Made by a program: the position numbers and the translations under genes. DNA of 64,000 bases from Actinospineispora acaciae DSM 45401 (GTDB lineage Bacteria > Actinomycetota > Actinomycetes > Mycobacteriales > Pseudonocardiaceae), in contig NZ_JIAI01000001.1 of assembly GCF_000620785.1 (NCBI RefSeq), positions 558,001-622,000 of the forward strand. The letters are read 5' to 3'. Of this stretch, positions 1 to 8,048 are shown piece by piece. The notes under the pieces were generated by a model. The model was given only the letters and a program-made list of their open reading frames with translations, searched no databases and had not been told where the DNA came from. How positions within the stretch are numbered: position 1 is the stretch's first letter; the number at the start of each line of letters is the position of its first letter.

Positions 1-1092
1 CACGATCCCGCCCAGCACCGCCGCCAGCGCGGTGCGCCACGGGATCCGCCGGTGCAGCGTCCACACCCCGCCGGCGGAGGCGGCCACGGCGGCGCCGAAC
101 ATGATCCCGATGTCGGTGAGGCTGGTCTTGTCGGCGAGCACCGGCCCGGCCAGCATCTTGGCCTGCGCGGGCTGGCGCCAGAACGTCCAGCTCTCCGGGT
201 GCGCGCCGAGCAGCTGCAGGAACTTCGCGCCCCACAGCCCGAACGCGCTGGTGATCCCCCACGCCCCGCCGGAGACCAGCAGCACCGCCCCGCCGAGCCC
301 GGCCAGCGCGAGCGCCCCCACCCACAGCGGCCACGAGCCGCGCACCACCCGGGCCACGCCCCGCGCGCTGGGCACCGCGTCCACCGGCGGCGGCCGGCGC
401 CGGGCCTGGACCAGCTTGGTCACCCAGACGACGGCCACCAGCACGCCGATGGTGATGGCCCAGGACCAGAACCACCCGACGTGGTCGGCGAGCACGAACG
501 GCCGCAGCGCCGGCAACCCGGCCACCAGCGGATACCCCCAGGTGTAGAGCACCGAGCCGACGATGAAGCCGCCGAGCGTGAGCACGATCGCGGACTGGCC
601 GGCGCCCACCGCGAACAGCGTGCCGGACGCGCACGCCCCGCCGAGCTGCATGCCCAGCCCGAACAGGAACGCGCCGAGGAGCAGCCCCACCCCGAGCGGG
701 CCGGCGCTCGGCTCGGGCCGGGATCCGAACAGCCCCGACCCGGTGCCGATGACCAGCGCGAACAGCGTCGCGGTGGTGCCCAGCAGCAGCGCGTGCGCGC
801 GCAGCCCGGTGCCGTTGCCGACGGCCACCAGCTGGCGCCACGCCGAGGTGAACCCGAACCGGGAGTGGAACAGCACGAACCCCAGCCCGCCGCCGAGCGC
901 CAGCAGCACCGCCGGCTTCGCCCCATGTTGCGCGGCGACGAACCAGGTCAGCGCGGCCAGCCCGAGGGCGGCGGCGAGCAGTGGCAGCCGGCGGACGGTC
1001 GGGGCCGGCGACGGCGTGGGCGGCGGCGCGGAGACGGTGAACGTGGGGCGGAAGCGCGCGGGCTTGCTGGCCACCGAGGTGGTCGTGGTCAT
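1..1092 (-). CDS. YeeE/YedE family sulfur transporter (partial, runs off the left edge)
   Basis: This is an integral membrane protein of the YeeE/YedE (sulphur transport, TsuA-like) family; members import thiosulfate or related sulfur compounds. The 364 residues in the window start with a Pro-rich cytoplasmic tail of about 35 residues and continue as a series of hydrophobic helices. The family signature GGACASGTLF lies at residues 151-160 and contains a Cys of the type thought to contact the sulfur substrate. ATG at 1092 is chosen because hydrophobic sequence follows soon after it. The C-terminus lies outside the window. It is divergent from the nitrile hydratase operon with a 183-bp gap. The family call is firm; the substrate is inferred. 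Confidence 0.85.
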   Translation of the reverse strand, partial: MTTTTSVASKPARFRPTFTVSAPPPTPSPAPTVRRLPLLAAALGLAALTWFVAAQHGAKPAVLLALGGGLGFVLFHSRFGFTSAWRQLVAVGNGTGLRAHALLLGTTATLFALVIGTGSGLFGSRPEPSAGPLGVGLLLGAFLFGLGMQLGGACASGTLFAVGAGQSAIVLTLGGFIVGSVLYTWGYPLVAGLPALRPFVLADHVGWFWSWAITIGVLVAVVWVTKLVQARRRPPPVDAVPSARGVARVVRGSWPLWVGALALAGLGGAVLLVSGGAWGITSAFGLWGAKFLQLLGAHPESWTFWRQPAQAKMLAGPVLADKTSLTDIGIMFGAAVAASAGGVWTLHRRIPWRTALAAVLGGIV

Positions 1093-1238
1093 GGGTTCTC
1101 CGGGGTGAGGCGCGGACGCTGAACGTTCTCTTCAGCGGGCGCGACACAGCCCGTCGTCGACGCTGGTCAGGCTCGCGGCAAACAGCGCAAGGCAGGCGTC
1201 GATCAGCACGACATTCAGGGTAAGCGGCGACGGCGGAT

Positions 1239-1250
1239 GACACTAGTGTC
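1239..1250. promoter_or_regulatory. 12-bp perfect palindrome upstream of the nitrile hydratase operon
   Basis: GACACTAGTGTC is a perfect palindrome 25 bp before the start codon of the beta subunit gene, between divergent genes. Its position suits a repressor or activator site. No regulator gene lies next to it, so the factor is unknown. Confidence 0.4.
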
Positions 1251-1275
1251 GTGTGCGAGGGCACAAGGAGGTGCG

Positions 1276-1944
1276 ATGGACACGATCGCCGACATGGGCG
1301 GCACCGACGGCTGGGGTCCGGTGCCGGTGCCGCGCCCGGACGAGCCGCTGTTCCCCCAGCGGTGGCAGGCCAGGGTGTTCGGGATGACCCGGCTGGTCAT
1401 GAGCCAGATCTCCGGGCGGAACCTGGACGCCTTCCGGCACTCGCTGGAGCGGCTGGACCGGGACACCTACCTGGAGCACGGCTACTACGGGCGGTGGCTG
1501 GCCGGCGCGGAGCTGATGCTCACCGACAGCGCGATCCTGGCCCCCGGCGCCGTCGATGCCCGCGCCCGCAAGGCACGCGGCGAGGACGTCACGGAACCGC
1601 CGATCCCCGAGCCGAACAAGCCGGACTACACCCCGACCGCGCCGGGCTGGCGCCGCGAGCTGGACCGCCCGCCGGCGTTCGCGGTGGACCAGCGGGTACG
1701 GGCCAAGGACATCTCCCCGGACGGGCACACCCGGCTGGCCCGCTACGTGCGCGGCCACACCGGCGTGGTCGAGGCGATCCAGCCCGCCGCGGTGTTCCCG
1801 GACACGAACGCCCACTTCCGGGGCGAGGACCCGCAGCACGTGTACACGGTGCGGTTCGAGTCCCGCGAGCTGTGGGGCGCCGACGCCGAGCCGTTCGCGG
1901 TCACCATCGAGCTGTACGAGCCGTACCTGGAGGACGCCTCATGA
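1276..1944 (+). CDS. nthB: Nitrile hydratase beta subunit
   Basis: This is the beta subunit of nitrile hydratase, which hydrates nitriles to amides in the cytoplasm as an alpha-beta complex. The 222-residue protein opens with [16 protein letters not shown], the typical N-terminus. It has the family's helical N-terminal part (about residues 30-90) and an SH3-like C-terminal barrel ending in the [17 protein letters not shown] strand (here [13 protein letters not shown]). ATG 1276 is chosen over an upstream in-frame ATG at 1237 because AAGGAGG sits just before it and the family start matches. It overlaps the alpha gene by ATGA. The beta-alpha-activator order is that of cobalt-type enzymes such as those of Rhodococcus rhodochrous J1. 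Confidence 0.95.
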   Translation: MDTIADMGGTDGWGPVPVPRPDEPLFPQRWQARVFGMTRLVMSQISGRNLDAFRHSLERLDRDTYLEHGYYGRWLAGAELMLTDSAILAPGAVDARARKARGEDVTEPPIPEPNKPDYTPTAPGWRRELDRPPAFAVDQRVRAKDISPDGHTRLARYVRGHTGVVEAIQPAAVFPDTNAHFRGEDPQHVYTVRFESRELWGADAEPFAVTIELYEPYLEDAS

Positions 1945-2528
1945 GTGCCCCGGAGCCCTTGTCCCCCGCGCTGCGCGCCGAGGCGCTCGAACAGCTGCTG
2001 GTGGAGCGCGGGCTGGTCGACCCGGCCGGCCTGGACCGGCTGATCGCCGCCTACGAGTCGGACATCGGCCCGCTCAACGGCGCCAAGGTGGTGGCCAGGG
2101 CCTGGACCGACCCGGACTACAAGCGCCGGCTGCTCGCCGACGGCGCCGCCGCGATCGCGGAGATGGAGTTCGAGGGGCCGAGGGCCGAGCACATCGTGGT
2201 GGCGGAGAACACCGCGAGCGTGCACAACGTCGTGGTCTGCACGCTGTGCTCGTGCTACCCGTGGTCGGTGCTCGGCCTGCCGCCGTCCTGGTACAAGGAC
2301 CCGGCCTACCGCGCGCGGGTGGTCAGGGAGCCCCGGGCGGTGCTCGCCGAGATGGGCCTGCGGCTGGACGAGGACGTGCGGATCGTGGTGCGCGACTCCA
2401 GCAGCGAGGTCCGCTGGCTGGTGCTGCCCGAGCGCCCGGCCGGCACCGAGCACCTCTCCGAGCCCGAGCTGGTGCCGCTGGTCACCCGCGACTCGATGGT
2501 CGGCGTGGCCAAGGTGAGCGCGCCGTGA
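1941..2528 (+). CDS. nthA: Nitrile hydratase alpha subunit, cobalt type
   Basis: This is the catalytic metal-binding subunit. The claw motif CTLCSC is at residues 100-105: Cys100, Cys103, Ser104 and Cys105 provide the ligands, and in known enzymes the last two cysteines are oxidised. Thr in the second position (CTLC rather than CSLC) and the following Tyr-Pro-Trp mark the cobalt rather than the iron class. At 195 residues the length is normal for the family. ATG 1941 overlaps the beta stop codon, so translation is probably coupled. No amidase and no cobalt transporter lie nearby, so the amide product must be handled by genes elsewhere. Confidence 0.96.
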   Translation: MSAPEPLSPALRAEALEQLLVERGLVDPAGLDRLIAAYESDIGPLNGAKVVARAWTDPDYKRRLLADGAAAIAEMEFEGPRAEHIVVAENTASVHNVVVCTLCSCYPWSVLGLPPSWYKDPAYRARVVREPRAVLAEMGLRLDEDVRIVVRDSSSEVRWLVLPERPAGTEHLSEPELVPLVTRDSMVGVAKVSAP

Positions 2529-2863
2529 CCGCGCCGCTGGACCTGGACGGGCCGACCGCGCCGCCCCGGTCGAACGGCGAGCTGGTCTTCGCCGAGCCGT
2601 GGGAGAGCCGGGCCTTCGCGATGGCCGTCGCGCTGCACGAGGCGGGCAGGTTCGCCTGGCCGACGTTCCAGGCCGCGCTGATCGCCCGCATCGGGACCTG
2701 GCATGCGGGCCAGACCTGGAGCTACTACGAGCACTGGCTCGCCGCCCTGGAGGACGTCCTCTCCTCGGACGGCGCCGTCGCGTCCGACGAGGTCACCGCC
2801 CGCGCCGGCCGGCTGGCCGCCCGGCCGTCAGGCCATGATCACCCGGAGCCCCATCCGTCGTAG
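2525..2863 (+). CDS. Nitrile hydratase accessory/activator protein (beta-subunit-like)
   Basis: This 112-residue protein resembles the helical N-terminal half of the beta subunit. It shares the pattern [15 protein letters not shown], then WPTFQAALI, then a [10 protein letters not shown] block, matching [16 protein letters not shown] and [10 protein letters not shown] of the beta chain. Such P14K/NhlE-like proteins help cobalt incorporation by exchanging alpha subunits. The GTG start at 2525 overlaps the alpha stop as GTGA. Its last 25 bases overlap the convergent Nudix-nitroreductase gene. The His-rich tail (GHDHPEPH) could bind metal, but that is only a suggestion. Confidence 0.85.
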   Translation: MTAPLDLDGPTAPPRSNGELVFAEPWESRAFAMAVALHEAGRFAWPTFQAALIARIGTWHAGQTWSYYEHWLAALEDVLSSDGAVASDEVTARAGRLAARPSGHDHPEPHPS

Positions 2864-3885
2864 TAGGTGATCTCCTCGACCGGCGGCCTCGGCGCGGGCC
2901 GGAAGCCGTCGCCCGTCGTGTAGCCGACGGCCAGCAGGCAGACCTGGGTGACCTCCGGCGGGATCCCCAGCAGCTCGCCGACCTCGCGTTCGTGCTCGCC
3001 CAGGTGGTAGTTCACGATCGAGCTGCCCAGGCCGCGGGCGCGCAGCGCCAGTTGCAGGCTCCACACCGCCGGATACACCGAGCCGTAGAACGCCGAGAGC
3101 TGCCCGTTGCCGCCCTCGGGGCGCCCCGCCATGCAGGCCGCGACGAACACCGGAACTCGTTCCAGCACGTCGAGCAGGTGGCGTCCGGACGCCAGCGTGC
3201 CCGGTGCCACCAGGTGCCCGTACCGTTCCTGCGACTCGTGCCCGGCGGCCCGGATCGGCGCCGCCATCCGGGCCTTCAGGCCGTCATCGCTGATCACCAG
3301 CCACCGGAACCCGTCGATCAGCGCACCGGCGATCGGGGCCTGCTGCGCGATGCGCAGGCACTCGCGCAGCACCTCCGGCTCGACCGGGCGGTCGAGGTCC
3401 AGCTTGCGGCGCACCGACCTGGTGGTCGTCAGCAACGTGTCCGGGTCCATCGGGGTGAGCAGGGTCTCGACGACCTCCCGCAGGTTCGGCGGTTCCAGGC
3501 CGTCCAGCGAGTCGAGCTCGTCGAGGGCGAACCAGCGGTACCCCAGGTAGGTCGCGCGCTCCCCGTCCGTCGGGGCGCCCGCCGCGACCTCGAACGCGGG
3601 GGTCCGGGCCAGGAAGAAGTTCTCGACCACGGCGTAGTCCTGGCCGGCCCAGCGGAACCGGCGAGGCACCGGGGTCGACAGTGTGAGGTTCGTCGCTGGC
3701 CGCGCCCCCGTCTCCTCCCAGAGCTCGCGGGCGGCCGCCCGCGCCGGGGACTCCCCTGGCTCCAGCCCGCCACCGGGCGGTTCCCAGATCCGGCGCGCGT
3801 CCACCGGGTCGAGCCAGTTGAGCAGCAGTACGCGGTCGCGCCGGTCCAGGCACACCACGCGAGCCGCCGGACGGTTCACGGGCAC
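2839..3885 (-). CDS. Nudix hydrolase-nitroreductase fusion protein
   Basis: One 348-residue reading frame joins two enzymes. Residues about 5-140 form a Nudix domain with an intact box at 39-61: Gly39, five residues, Glu45, seven residues, then RELWEETGA. Residues about 155-345 are a flavin-dependent nitroreductase-like domain that starts RSVRRKLDLDRPV, contains QQAP and RGLGSSIVNYH segments, and ends near YDGWGSG. The Nudix half should cleave a nucleoside-diphosphate-linked compound; the other half should use FMN. Both halves are in the same frame with no stop between them, so this is a true fusion and not an annotation merge. The substrate is unknown. Confidence 0.85.
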   Translation of the reverse strand: MPVNRPAARVVCLDRRDRVLLLNWLDPVDARRIWEPPGGGLEPGESPARAAARELWEETGARPATNLTLSTPVPRRFRWAGQDYAVVENFFLARTPAFEVAAGAPTDGERATYLGYRWFALDELDSLDGLEPPNLREVVETLLTPMDPDTLLTTTRSVRRKLDLDRPVEPEVLRECLRIAQQAPIAGALIDGFRWLVISDDGLKARMAAPIRAAGHESQERYGHLVAPGTLASGRHLLDVLERVPVFVAACMAGRPEGGNGQLSAFYGSVYPAVWSLQLALRARGLGSSIVNYHLGEHEREVGELLGIPPEVTQVCLLAVGYTTGDGFRPAPRPPVEEITYYDGWGSG

Positions 3886-4012
3886 GGCCGCATGCTACGC
3901 CGCGCACGGCCGGCCGACGGTCCGCCGAGAGGAGCAGCCCGGTGATCCGGACGCCGATGCCGGCGGCGATGATAGCCAGGATTGTGAACTATCGCGGAAG
4001 CTGAGGTGATCA

Positions 4013-4636
4013 GTGGACCAGCCCTCGGTTCGGCCGGCCCGGACCTCCGACCTGGCGGCCATCGCCTCGATCTACTCGCACTACGTCGCGTACTCCACCG
4101 TGACCTTCGAGGTGCGGGCGCCGGACGCGCGCGAATGGGCGCAGCGGTTGCACGCCGTCGGCCGGATCGGGTTGCCGTTCCTGGCGGCCGAGATGGACGG
4201 CCAGCTCGTCGGGTACGCGTACTGCGCGCCGTGGAAGCCGCGCGAGGCGTACCACCGGACGGTCGAGGACTCGATCTACGTCGCCCCCTCGGCGACCGGG
4301 CGTGGCATCGGGGCGAGGCTGCTGTCCGCACTGCTCGCGGAGTGCGCGGCGCGCGGCGTCCGGGAGGTGATCGCGGTGATCGTCGACACCGACGACCCGG
4401 CCTCGGTCAAGCTGCACGACCGGCACGGGTTCGTCGTGGCCGGGCGGCTGCGGCGGGTGGGCTTCAAGCACGATCGTTGGCTGGACACCCTGCTGATGCA
4501 GCGCAGCCTCGGAGACCGCGGCCTTGGCGACCGCGGCCTCGGAGACCGCGGCCTCGGCGACGCAGCGCCGAAGGTGGGGCCAACCCCCTCGACAGGCGGG
4601 GGCGGCCATGGCCACGATGCCCGGGGCGACTCCTAG
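4013..4636 (+). CDS. GNAT family N-acetyltransferase with repeat tail
   Basis: The first 165 residues are a GNAT acetyltransferase similar to phosphinothricin (PAT/Bar-type) acetyltransferases: an AxIYxHYVxxSxVTFE-like N-terminus (IYSHYVAYSTVTFE), the acetyl-CoA loop SATGRGIGARL, and a HDRHGFVVAGRLRRVGFKHDRW segment that is typical of PAT enzymes. It should acetylate a small amine or amino acid analogue. The remaining 40 residues are not part of the fold: they hold an LGDRG repeat and then a low-complexity Gly/His tail. The start is GTG 4013. It is followed after 14 bp by the alpha/beta hydrolase. Confidence 0.85.
   Translation: MDQPSVRPARTSDLAAIASIYSHYVAYSTVTFEVRAPDAREWAQRLHAVGRIGLPFLAAEMDGQLVGYAYCAPWKPREAYHRTVEDSIYVAPSATGRGIGARLLSALLAECAARGVREVIAVIVDTDDPASVKLHDRHGFVVAGRLRRVGFKHDRWLDTLLMQRSLGDRGLGDRGLGDRGLGDAAPKVGPTPSTGGGGHGHDARGDS
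4508..4561 (+). repeat. 15-bp tandem repeat coding LGDRG units
   Basis: Three full and one shortened 15-bp units encode LGDRG-LGDRG-LGDRG-LGD at the end of the acetyltransferase gene. The units differ only at silent third positions, which suggests recent expansion by slippage. Confidence 0.85.
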
Positions 4637-4650
4637 GCGGGCGGTACGAC

Positions 4651-5445
4651 ATGACAGTGGACAGCGTGGTGTCCAAGGACGGCACGGCCATCGGGTTCGA
4701 GCGGCGTGGCCGGGGGCCGGCGCTGGTCGTGGTGCACGGGCTGTCCGCCGACCACACCCGGTGGGCGTCGGTGGCGGGCCTGCTCGCCGAGCGGTTCACC
4801 CTGTACCTGGTGGACCGGCGCGGGCGGGGCCTCAGCGGCGACGGGCCGCGGGGCGAGTACGCCATCGAGCGCGAGGCCGAGGATCTCATCGCGGTGGCCC
4901 AGGCCGCCGACGGGCCGGTCGCGGTGCTCGGCCACTCGTACGGCGCGCTGGTCACGCTCGAGGCGGCCGCGACGGCCCCGGTGTTCAACCGGGTGCTGCT
5001 CTACGAGCCGCCTTTCCCGACGCCGGGGCTGTCCGTGTTCCCGCCCGGCGTGCTCGACCGGATCGAGGCCGAGGTCGCGCGCGACGACCGGGAGGCCGCG
5101 CTGACCACGTTCTTCCGCGAGGCCCTCGGCCTGGACGAGGACGCGATCGCGCAGCTGCGTGCCCTGCCGGTGTGGCAGGCGCGGCTGGCGTCCGCACACA
5201 CCTACGTCCGTGAGGGGCGGGTGGCGTCCGGCTACTCGCTGAGCCCGCGCCTGGCGGAGCTGTCGGTGCCGGTGCGGTTCCTGCTGGGCGCCGAGAGCCC
5301 GCCGTACCTCCGCGCCGCCACCGCCGCCGCGCACGCGGCGATCCCGCACAGCGACCTGGTGGAGATCGCCGGCCAGGCCCACACCGCCATGGACGGCGTG
5401 CCGGCGACGTTCGCCGAGATGGTGATCGACTTCCACGCGGCGTAG
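4651..5445 (+). CDS. Alpha/beta hydrolase
   Basis: This 264-residue enzyme has the alpha/beta-hydrolase layout: the oxyanion-hole strand VVVHG at about residues 26-30, DRRGRGLS after strand 4, the nucleophile elbow GHSYG with Ser96, and a C-terminal His in GQAHTAM. It lacks a signal peptide and so is cytoplasmic. The substrate cannot be read from the sequence; ester or amide hydrolysis is the family default. It lies 14 bp after the acetyltransferase and may be cotranscribed with it. The TetR gene that follows has its own operator. Confidence 0.85.
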   Translation: MTVDSVVSKDGTAIGFERRGRGPALVVVHGLSADHTRWASVAGLLAERFTLYLVDRRGRGLSGDGPRGEYAIEREAEDLIAVAQAADGPVAVLGHSYGALVTLEAAATAPVFNRVLLYEPPFPTPGLSVFPPGVLDRIEAEVARDDREAALTTFFREALGLDEDAIAQLRALPVWQARLASAHTYVREGRVASGYSLSPRLAELSVPVRFLLGAESPPYLRAATAAAHAAIPHSDLVEIAGQAHTAMDGVPATFAEMVIDFHAA

Positions 5446-5449
5446 GGCT

Positions 5450-5476
5450 GACCGGTCGAGTATTTTTGGACCGGTC
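5450..5476. promoter_or_regulatory. Probable TetR operator: two GACCGGTC palindromes
   Basis: The perfect palindrome GACCGGTC occurs at 5450-5457 and again at 5469-5476, spaced 19 bp centre to centre (about two helical turns). An AT-rich run, TATTTTT, lies between them, and the pair ends 29 bp before the TetR start codon. LmrA/YxaF-type TetR proteins are known to bind paired or extended palindromes of this kind, so autoregulation is likely. Confidence 0.6.
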
Positions 5477-5505
5477 AACATACTCCCAGTGCGAACGAGG
5501 AACCG

Positions 5506-6129
5506 ATGAATGCCGAGCGCCCCACCAGGGGACGGCCACCGAGGGTGCGAGCCGGCCTGGACACCAGGTCGCGGATCACCGGCACGGCGGCCGAGCTGAT
5601 GCGTCGCCAGGGCTACCACGCGACCGGGCTGGCCGAGGTGGTGGCGCGCAGCGGTGCCCCCAGGGGCTCGCTCTACCACTACTTCCCCGGCGGCAAGGAG
5701 CAACTGGCCAGCGAGGTCGTGGCGGGCGGCGCCAAGGTGGTGACCGCGCTGATCACCGCCACCTTCGCCGCCAATCCCGACCTGGCCGGCGTGCTGCGCA
5801 CGTTCGCCGATGCGCTCGCCGCGAACTTGGCCCGGTCGGGCTTCCGGGACGGCTGCCCGGTCGCCACGATCACGCTCGACGCGGCCTCGGACTCCGCGCT
5901 CATCGGCGAGTCCTGCGCGGCCGGCTTCACCGACTGGCGCGACACCATCGCCGCCGAGCTGTCCCGGCGCGGCTTCGCGGCCGGCGAGGCGGCCAAGGCG
6001 GCCACCCTGGTGCTGTCCGCGTTCGAGGGGGCGCTGCTGATGGCCCGCGCGACCCGCAACGTCCAGCCGCTGCACGACGTGGCCGACACGCTCGCCGCGC
6101 GCCTGACCCCCGAGGCGGTGGCCCGATGA
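5506..6129 (+). CDS. TetR/AcrR family repressor, LmrA/YxaF-like
   Basis: This 207-residue regulator has an N-terminal TetR helix-turn-helix (about residues 22-68, with GLAEVVARSGAPRGSLYHYFPGGKE). Its C-terminal domain carries the DGCPVATITLDAAS segment typical of LmrA/YxaF-like members. It overlaps the enoyl-CoA hydratase gene by ATGA, so the two form an operon behind the paired GACCGGTC site. The inducer is probably an acyl-CoA or a drug-like ligand, but nothing here shows which. Confidence 0.88.
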   Translation: MNAERPTRGRPPRVRAGLDTRSRITGTAAELMRRQGYHATGLAEVVARSGAPRGSLYHYFPGGKEQLASEVVAGGAKVVTALITATFAANPDLAGVLRTFADALAANLARSGFRDGCPVATITLDAASDSALIGESCAAGFTDWRDTIAAELSRRGFAAGEAAKAATLVLSAFEGALLMARATRNVQPLHDVADTLAARLTPEAVAR

Positions 6130-6794
6130 GCGAGTTGGTCACCTCGGAGCTGGTGGACGGCGTCACGGTGCTGCGGATGAACGCCGGCGAGAACCGGATC
6201 AACCCGGACCTGCTCGGCGCCCTGGAGGCCGCCCTGGACGCCGCCGAGAACGGGCCGCTCGTGCTCGCCGGCGAGGGCAAGTTCTTCTCCAACGGCTTCG
6301 ACCTGGAGTGGATGTCCACCGCGCCGGACGGCCAGGCGGCCACGGTGGTGCCCCGGTTCTGCGAGCTGGCGGCGCGGTTGCTGGCCTTCCCCGGCTACGT
6401 CGTCGCCGCGCTCAACGGGCACACGTTCGCCGCCGGGGCCATGCTCGCGCTCGCCTGCGACCAGCGGGTGATGCGCGAGGACAGGGGCTTCTTCTGCCTG
6501 CCCGAGGTGGACCTCGGCCTGTTCTTCAGCACCGGCATGACGGCGCTGATCACCGCGAAGCTCTCGCCGTCCACCGCCCACGAGGCCATGGTCACCGGCC
6601 GCCGCTACCCGGGGCCGGCGGCCGTCGCGGCGGGGATCGTCGGCGAGGTCGCGCCCGCCGACGACGTGGTCAACGTCGCGGTGAAGCGCGCGGCCGCCGC
6701 GGCCGGCAAGCCGTCGGCCTCGGTGGGGGCCATCAAGACCGGGATCCACCAGCGGGCCATCGACCTGCTCCGGGCGGAGGCGCCCGGGCGATAG
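6126..6794 (+). CDS. Enoyl-CoA hydratase/isomerase family protein
   Basis: This is a crotonase-fold protein of 222 residues, shorter than the usual 255-265. The oxyanion-hole segments are GKFFSNGFDLEW (about residues 48-59) and NGHTFAAGAMLALACDQR (about 98-115), and PEVDLGLFF carries the acidic residue used for acid-base chemistry. The length and the SNGFD sequence resemble delta3,delta2-enoyl-CoA isomerase-like members more than classical hydratases. It is coupled to the upstream TetR gene. It ends 59 bp before the ring-cleavage operon and is separated from it by that operon's own operator. Confidence 0.8.
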   Translation: MSELVTSELVDGVTVLRMNAGENRINPDLLGALEAALDAAENGPLVLAGEGKFFSNGFDLEWMSTAPDGQAATVVPRFCELAARLLAFPGYVVAALNGHTFAAGAMLALACDQRVMREDRGFFCLPEVDLGLFFSTGMTALITAKLSPSTAHEAMVTGRRYPGPAAVAAGIVGEVAPADDVVNVAVKRAAAAAGKPSASVGAIKTGIHQRAIDLLRAEAPGR

Positions 6795-6816
6795 CTTGCG
6801 CCGGTCTCGGCCCGGC

Positions 6817-6839
6817 CTCCATAATTCATAATAATGAAT
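6817..6839. promoter_or_regulatory. AT-rich palindromic operator of the ring-cleavage operon
   Basis: CTCCATA is followed by the palindrome ATTCAT-AATA-ATGAAT (6824-6839), 14 bp before the LigB start. The MFS gene promoter at 10374-10397 has the same CTCCATAAT lead and a related palindrome, and part of the motif lies before the FCD regulator gene. AT-rich dyads like this are unusual in such GC-rich DNA and fit a GntR/FCD binding site. Confidence 0.6.
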
Positions 6840-6853
6840 CTACTGGAGGCTTG

Positions 6854-7720
6854 ATGGCCGAGATCAGCTTCGCCGCCTGCGCCAGCCACGCTCCGGGGCT
6901 CGCGGGGTGGTTCGACAAGGCCCCGGAGGACGACCGCCGCCAGGTGAGCGCGGCATACCAGCGGCTGCACGACGAGCTGGTGGAGTCGCGGACCGAGGTG
7001 CTCGTGATCATCGGCAACGACCATGTCGCGAACGCGCGGGTGTACGACTACCCGGACTTCACGGTCGGGCTGGCCGCCGAGCACGTCGGGCCCGACCAGT
7101 GGTTCCAGCCCTGGCTGCGGCTGGACGAGTACCGCATGCCGGGCGACCCGGAGGTGGCCGGCGCGCTCGCCGACGGGCTGGCCGACACCGGCCTGACCGT
7201 GCGGGCGGCCGCGTCCAACCTGCGCTTCGACGACAACGTCTCGGTGCCGGTCAGCATGCTGCGGCTGGCCGAGACCGGGGTCCGGCTGGTGCCGATCCTG
7301 CAGAACTGCACGGTCCCGCCGCTGCCCAAGGAGCGCGCCTGCTACGGCTTCGGCCGCCGGCTCGGGGAGCTGGTCAGGGATCGCCTGCCGGCGGGGCTGC
7401 GGGTGGGGCTGCTGGGCTCGGGCGGGCTGAGCCACGAACCCGGCGGGCCCCGGTACCTGGAGATCGACGAGAAGTTCGACAGGTGGTGGCTGGACCTGCT
7501 CGCGGACGGTGACCATGAGCGCGTGCTCAGCGAGGCCACCTTCGAGCGCATGGAGGCCGCCGGCGCGGGCGGCACCGCGGAGCTGCTGTCCTGGCAGGTC
7601 GTGATGGGCGCGATCGGGGAACGCCCGTGCACCCCGCTGTGCTACGTGTGCGTGCCGCAGTGGCGGTGCGGGGTCGGCGCGGTGCGCTGGGAGCTCGACT
7701 CGACACCGGTCGGAGGCTGA
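6854..7720 (+). CDS. Class III extradiol ring-cleavage dioxygenase, LigB-like catalytic subunit
   Basis: This is a 288-residue member of the LigB superfamily, iron(II) enzymes that open dihydroxylated aromatic or heteroaromatic rings. Candidate metal ligands are His12 (CASHAPGL) and His57 (IGNDHV), plus a C-terminal Glu in GGTAELLSWQVVMGAIG; GLGSGGLSH-type sequence (LGSGGLSHEPGG) carries the family's active-site His. It is followed after one base by a LigA-like small subunit, so the enzyme is probably two-subunit, as in protocatechuate 4,5-dioxygenase. Neighbouring amide-type hydrolases suggest a nitrogen-containing ring such as a dihydroxypyridine, which is inference. Confidence 0.88.
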   Translation: MAEISFAACASHAPGLAGWFDKAPEDDRRQVSAAYQRLHDELVESRTEVLVIIGNDHVANARVYDYPDFTVGLAAEHVGPDQWFQPWLRLDEYRMPGDPEVAGALADGLADTGLTVRAAASNLRFDDNVSVPVSMLRLAETGVRLVPILQNCTVPPLPKERACYGFGRRLGELVRDRLPAGLRVGLLGSGGLSHEPGGPRYLEIDEKFDRWWLDLLADGDHERVLSEATFERMEAAGAGGTAELLSWQVVMGAIGERPCTPLCYVCVPQWRCGVGAVRWELDSTPVGG

Positions 7721-7721
7721 G

Positions 7722-8048
7722 ATGTCGCTTCGCTACTTCAGGCCGGAGCTGCGCAGCAACGACCTGGTCCAGGACGTCAAGTGGGATCCGGAGCTGCTGC
7801 GCCGGTTCACCGAGGACGAGGCGGGCGTGCTCGACCAGTACCGGCTGCCCGAACCGGAGCGCCGGGCCATCGCGGACCGGGACTTCAAGCGGCTCTACCA
7901 CCTCGGGCTGCACCCCTACCTGCTGTCCCAGCTGGCCCGGCTGATCTACGGCACCGCCGAGCGGGCCGGCACCTCCGCCGCCGCGCTGGCGCTCACCGAG
8001 TCGCTGCTGGGCACTAACGATGACTCGGCCGAGGACGATCCCACGTGA
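7722..8048 (+). CDS. LigA-like small subunit of extradiol dioxygenase
   Basis: This 108-residue protein matches the alpha (LigA) chain of protocatechuate 4,5-dioxygenase-type enzymes. The diagnostic block is the helical DFKRLYHLGLHPYLLSQLARL (about residues 52-72), split here only by description, which caps the active site of the beta chain. It lacks metal ligands of its own. AGGCTGAG lies before its ATG, directly after the LigB stop, and its end overlaps the next gene by GTGA, so the three genes are translationally linked. Confidence 0.82.
   Translation: MSLRYFRPELRSNDLVQDVKWDPELLRRFTEDEAGVLDQYRLPEPERRAIADRDFKRLYHLGLHPYLLSQLARLIYGTAERAGTSAAALALTESLLGTNDDSAEDDPT

Noticed and set aside
1132..1209. 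A 25-residue frame on the minus strand upstream of the YeeE-like gene that ends in LCRAR, reminiscent of actinobacterial sulfur-linked leader peptides
   Set aside because: It has a GTG start and no ribosome binding site, and the similarity is limited to a Cys near the end, so I cannot support it as a gene.
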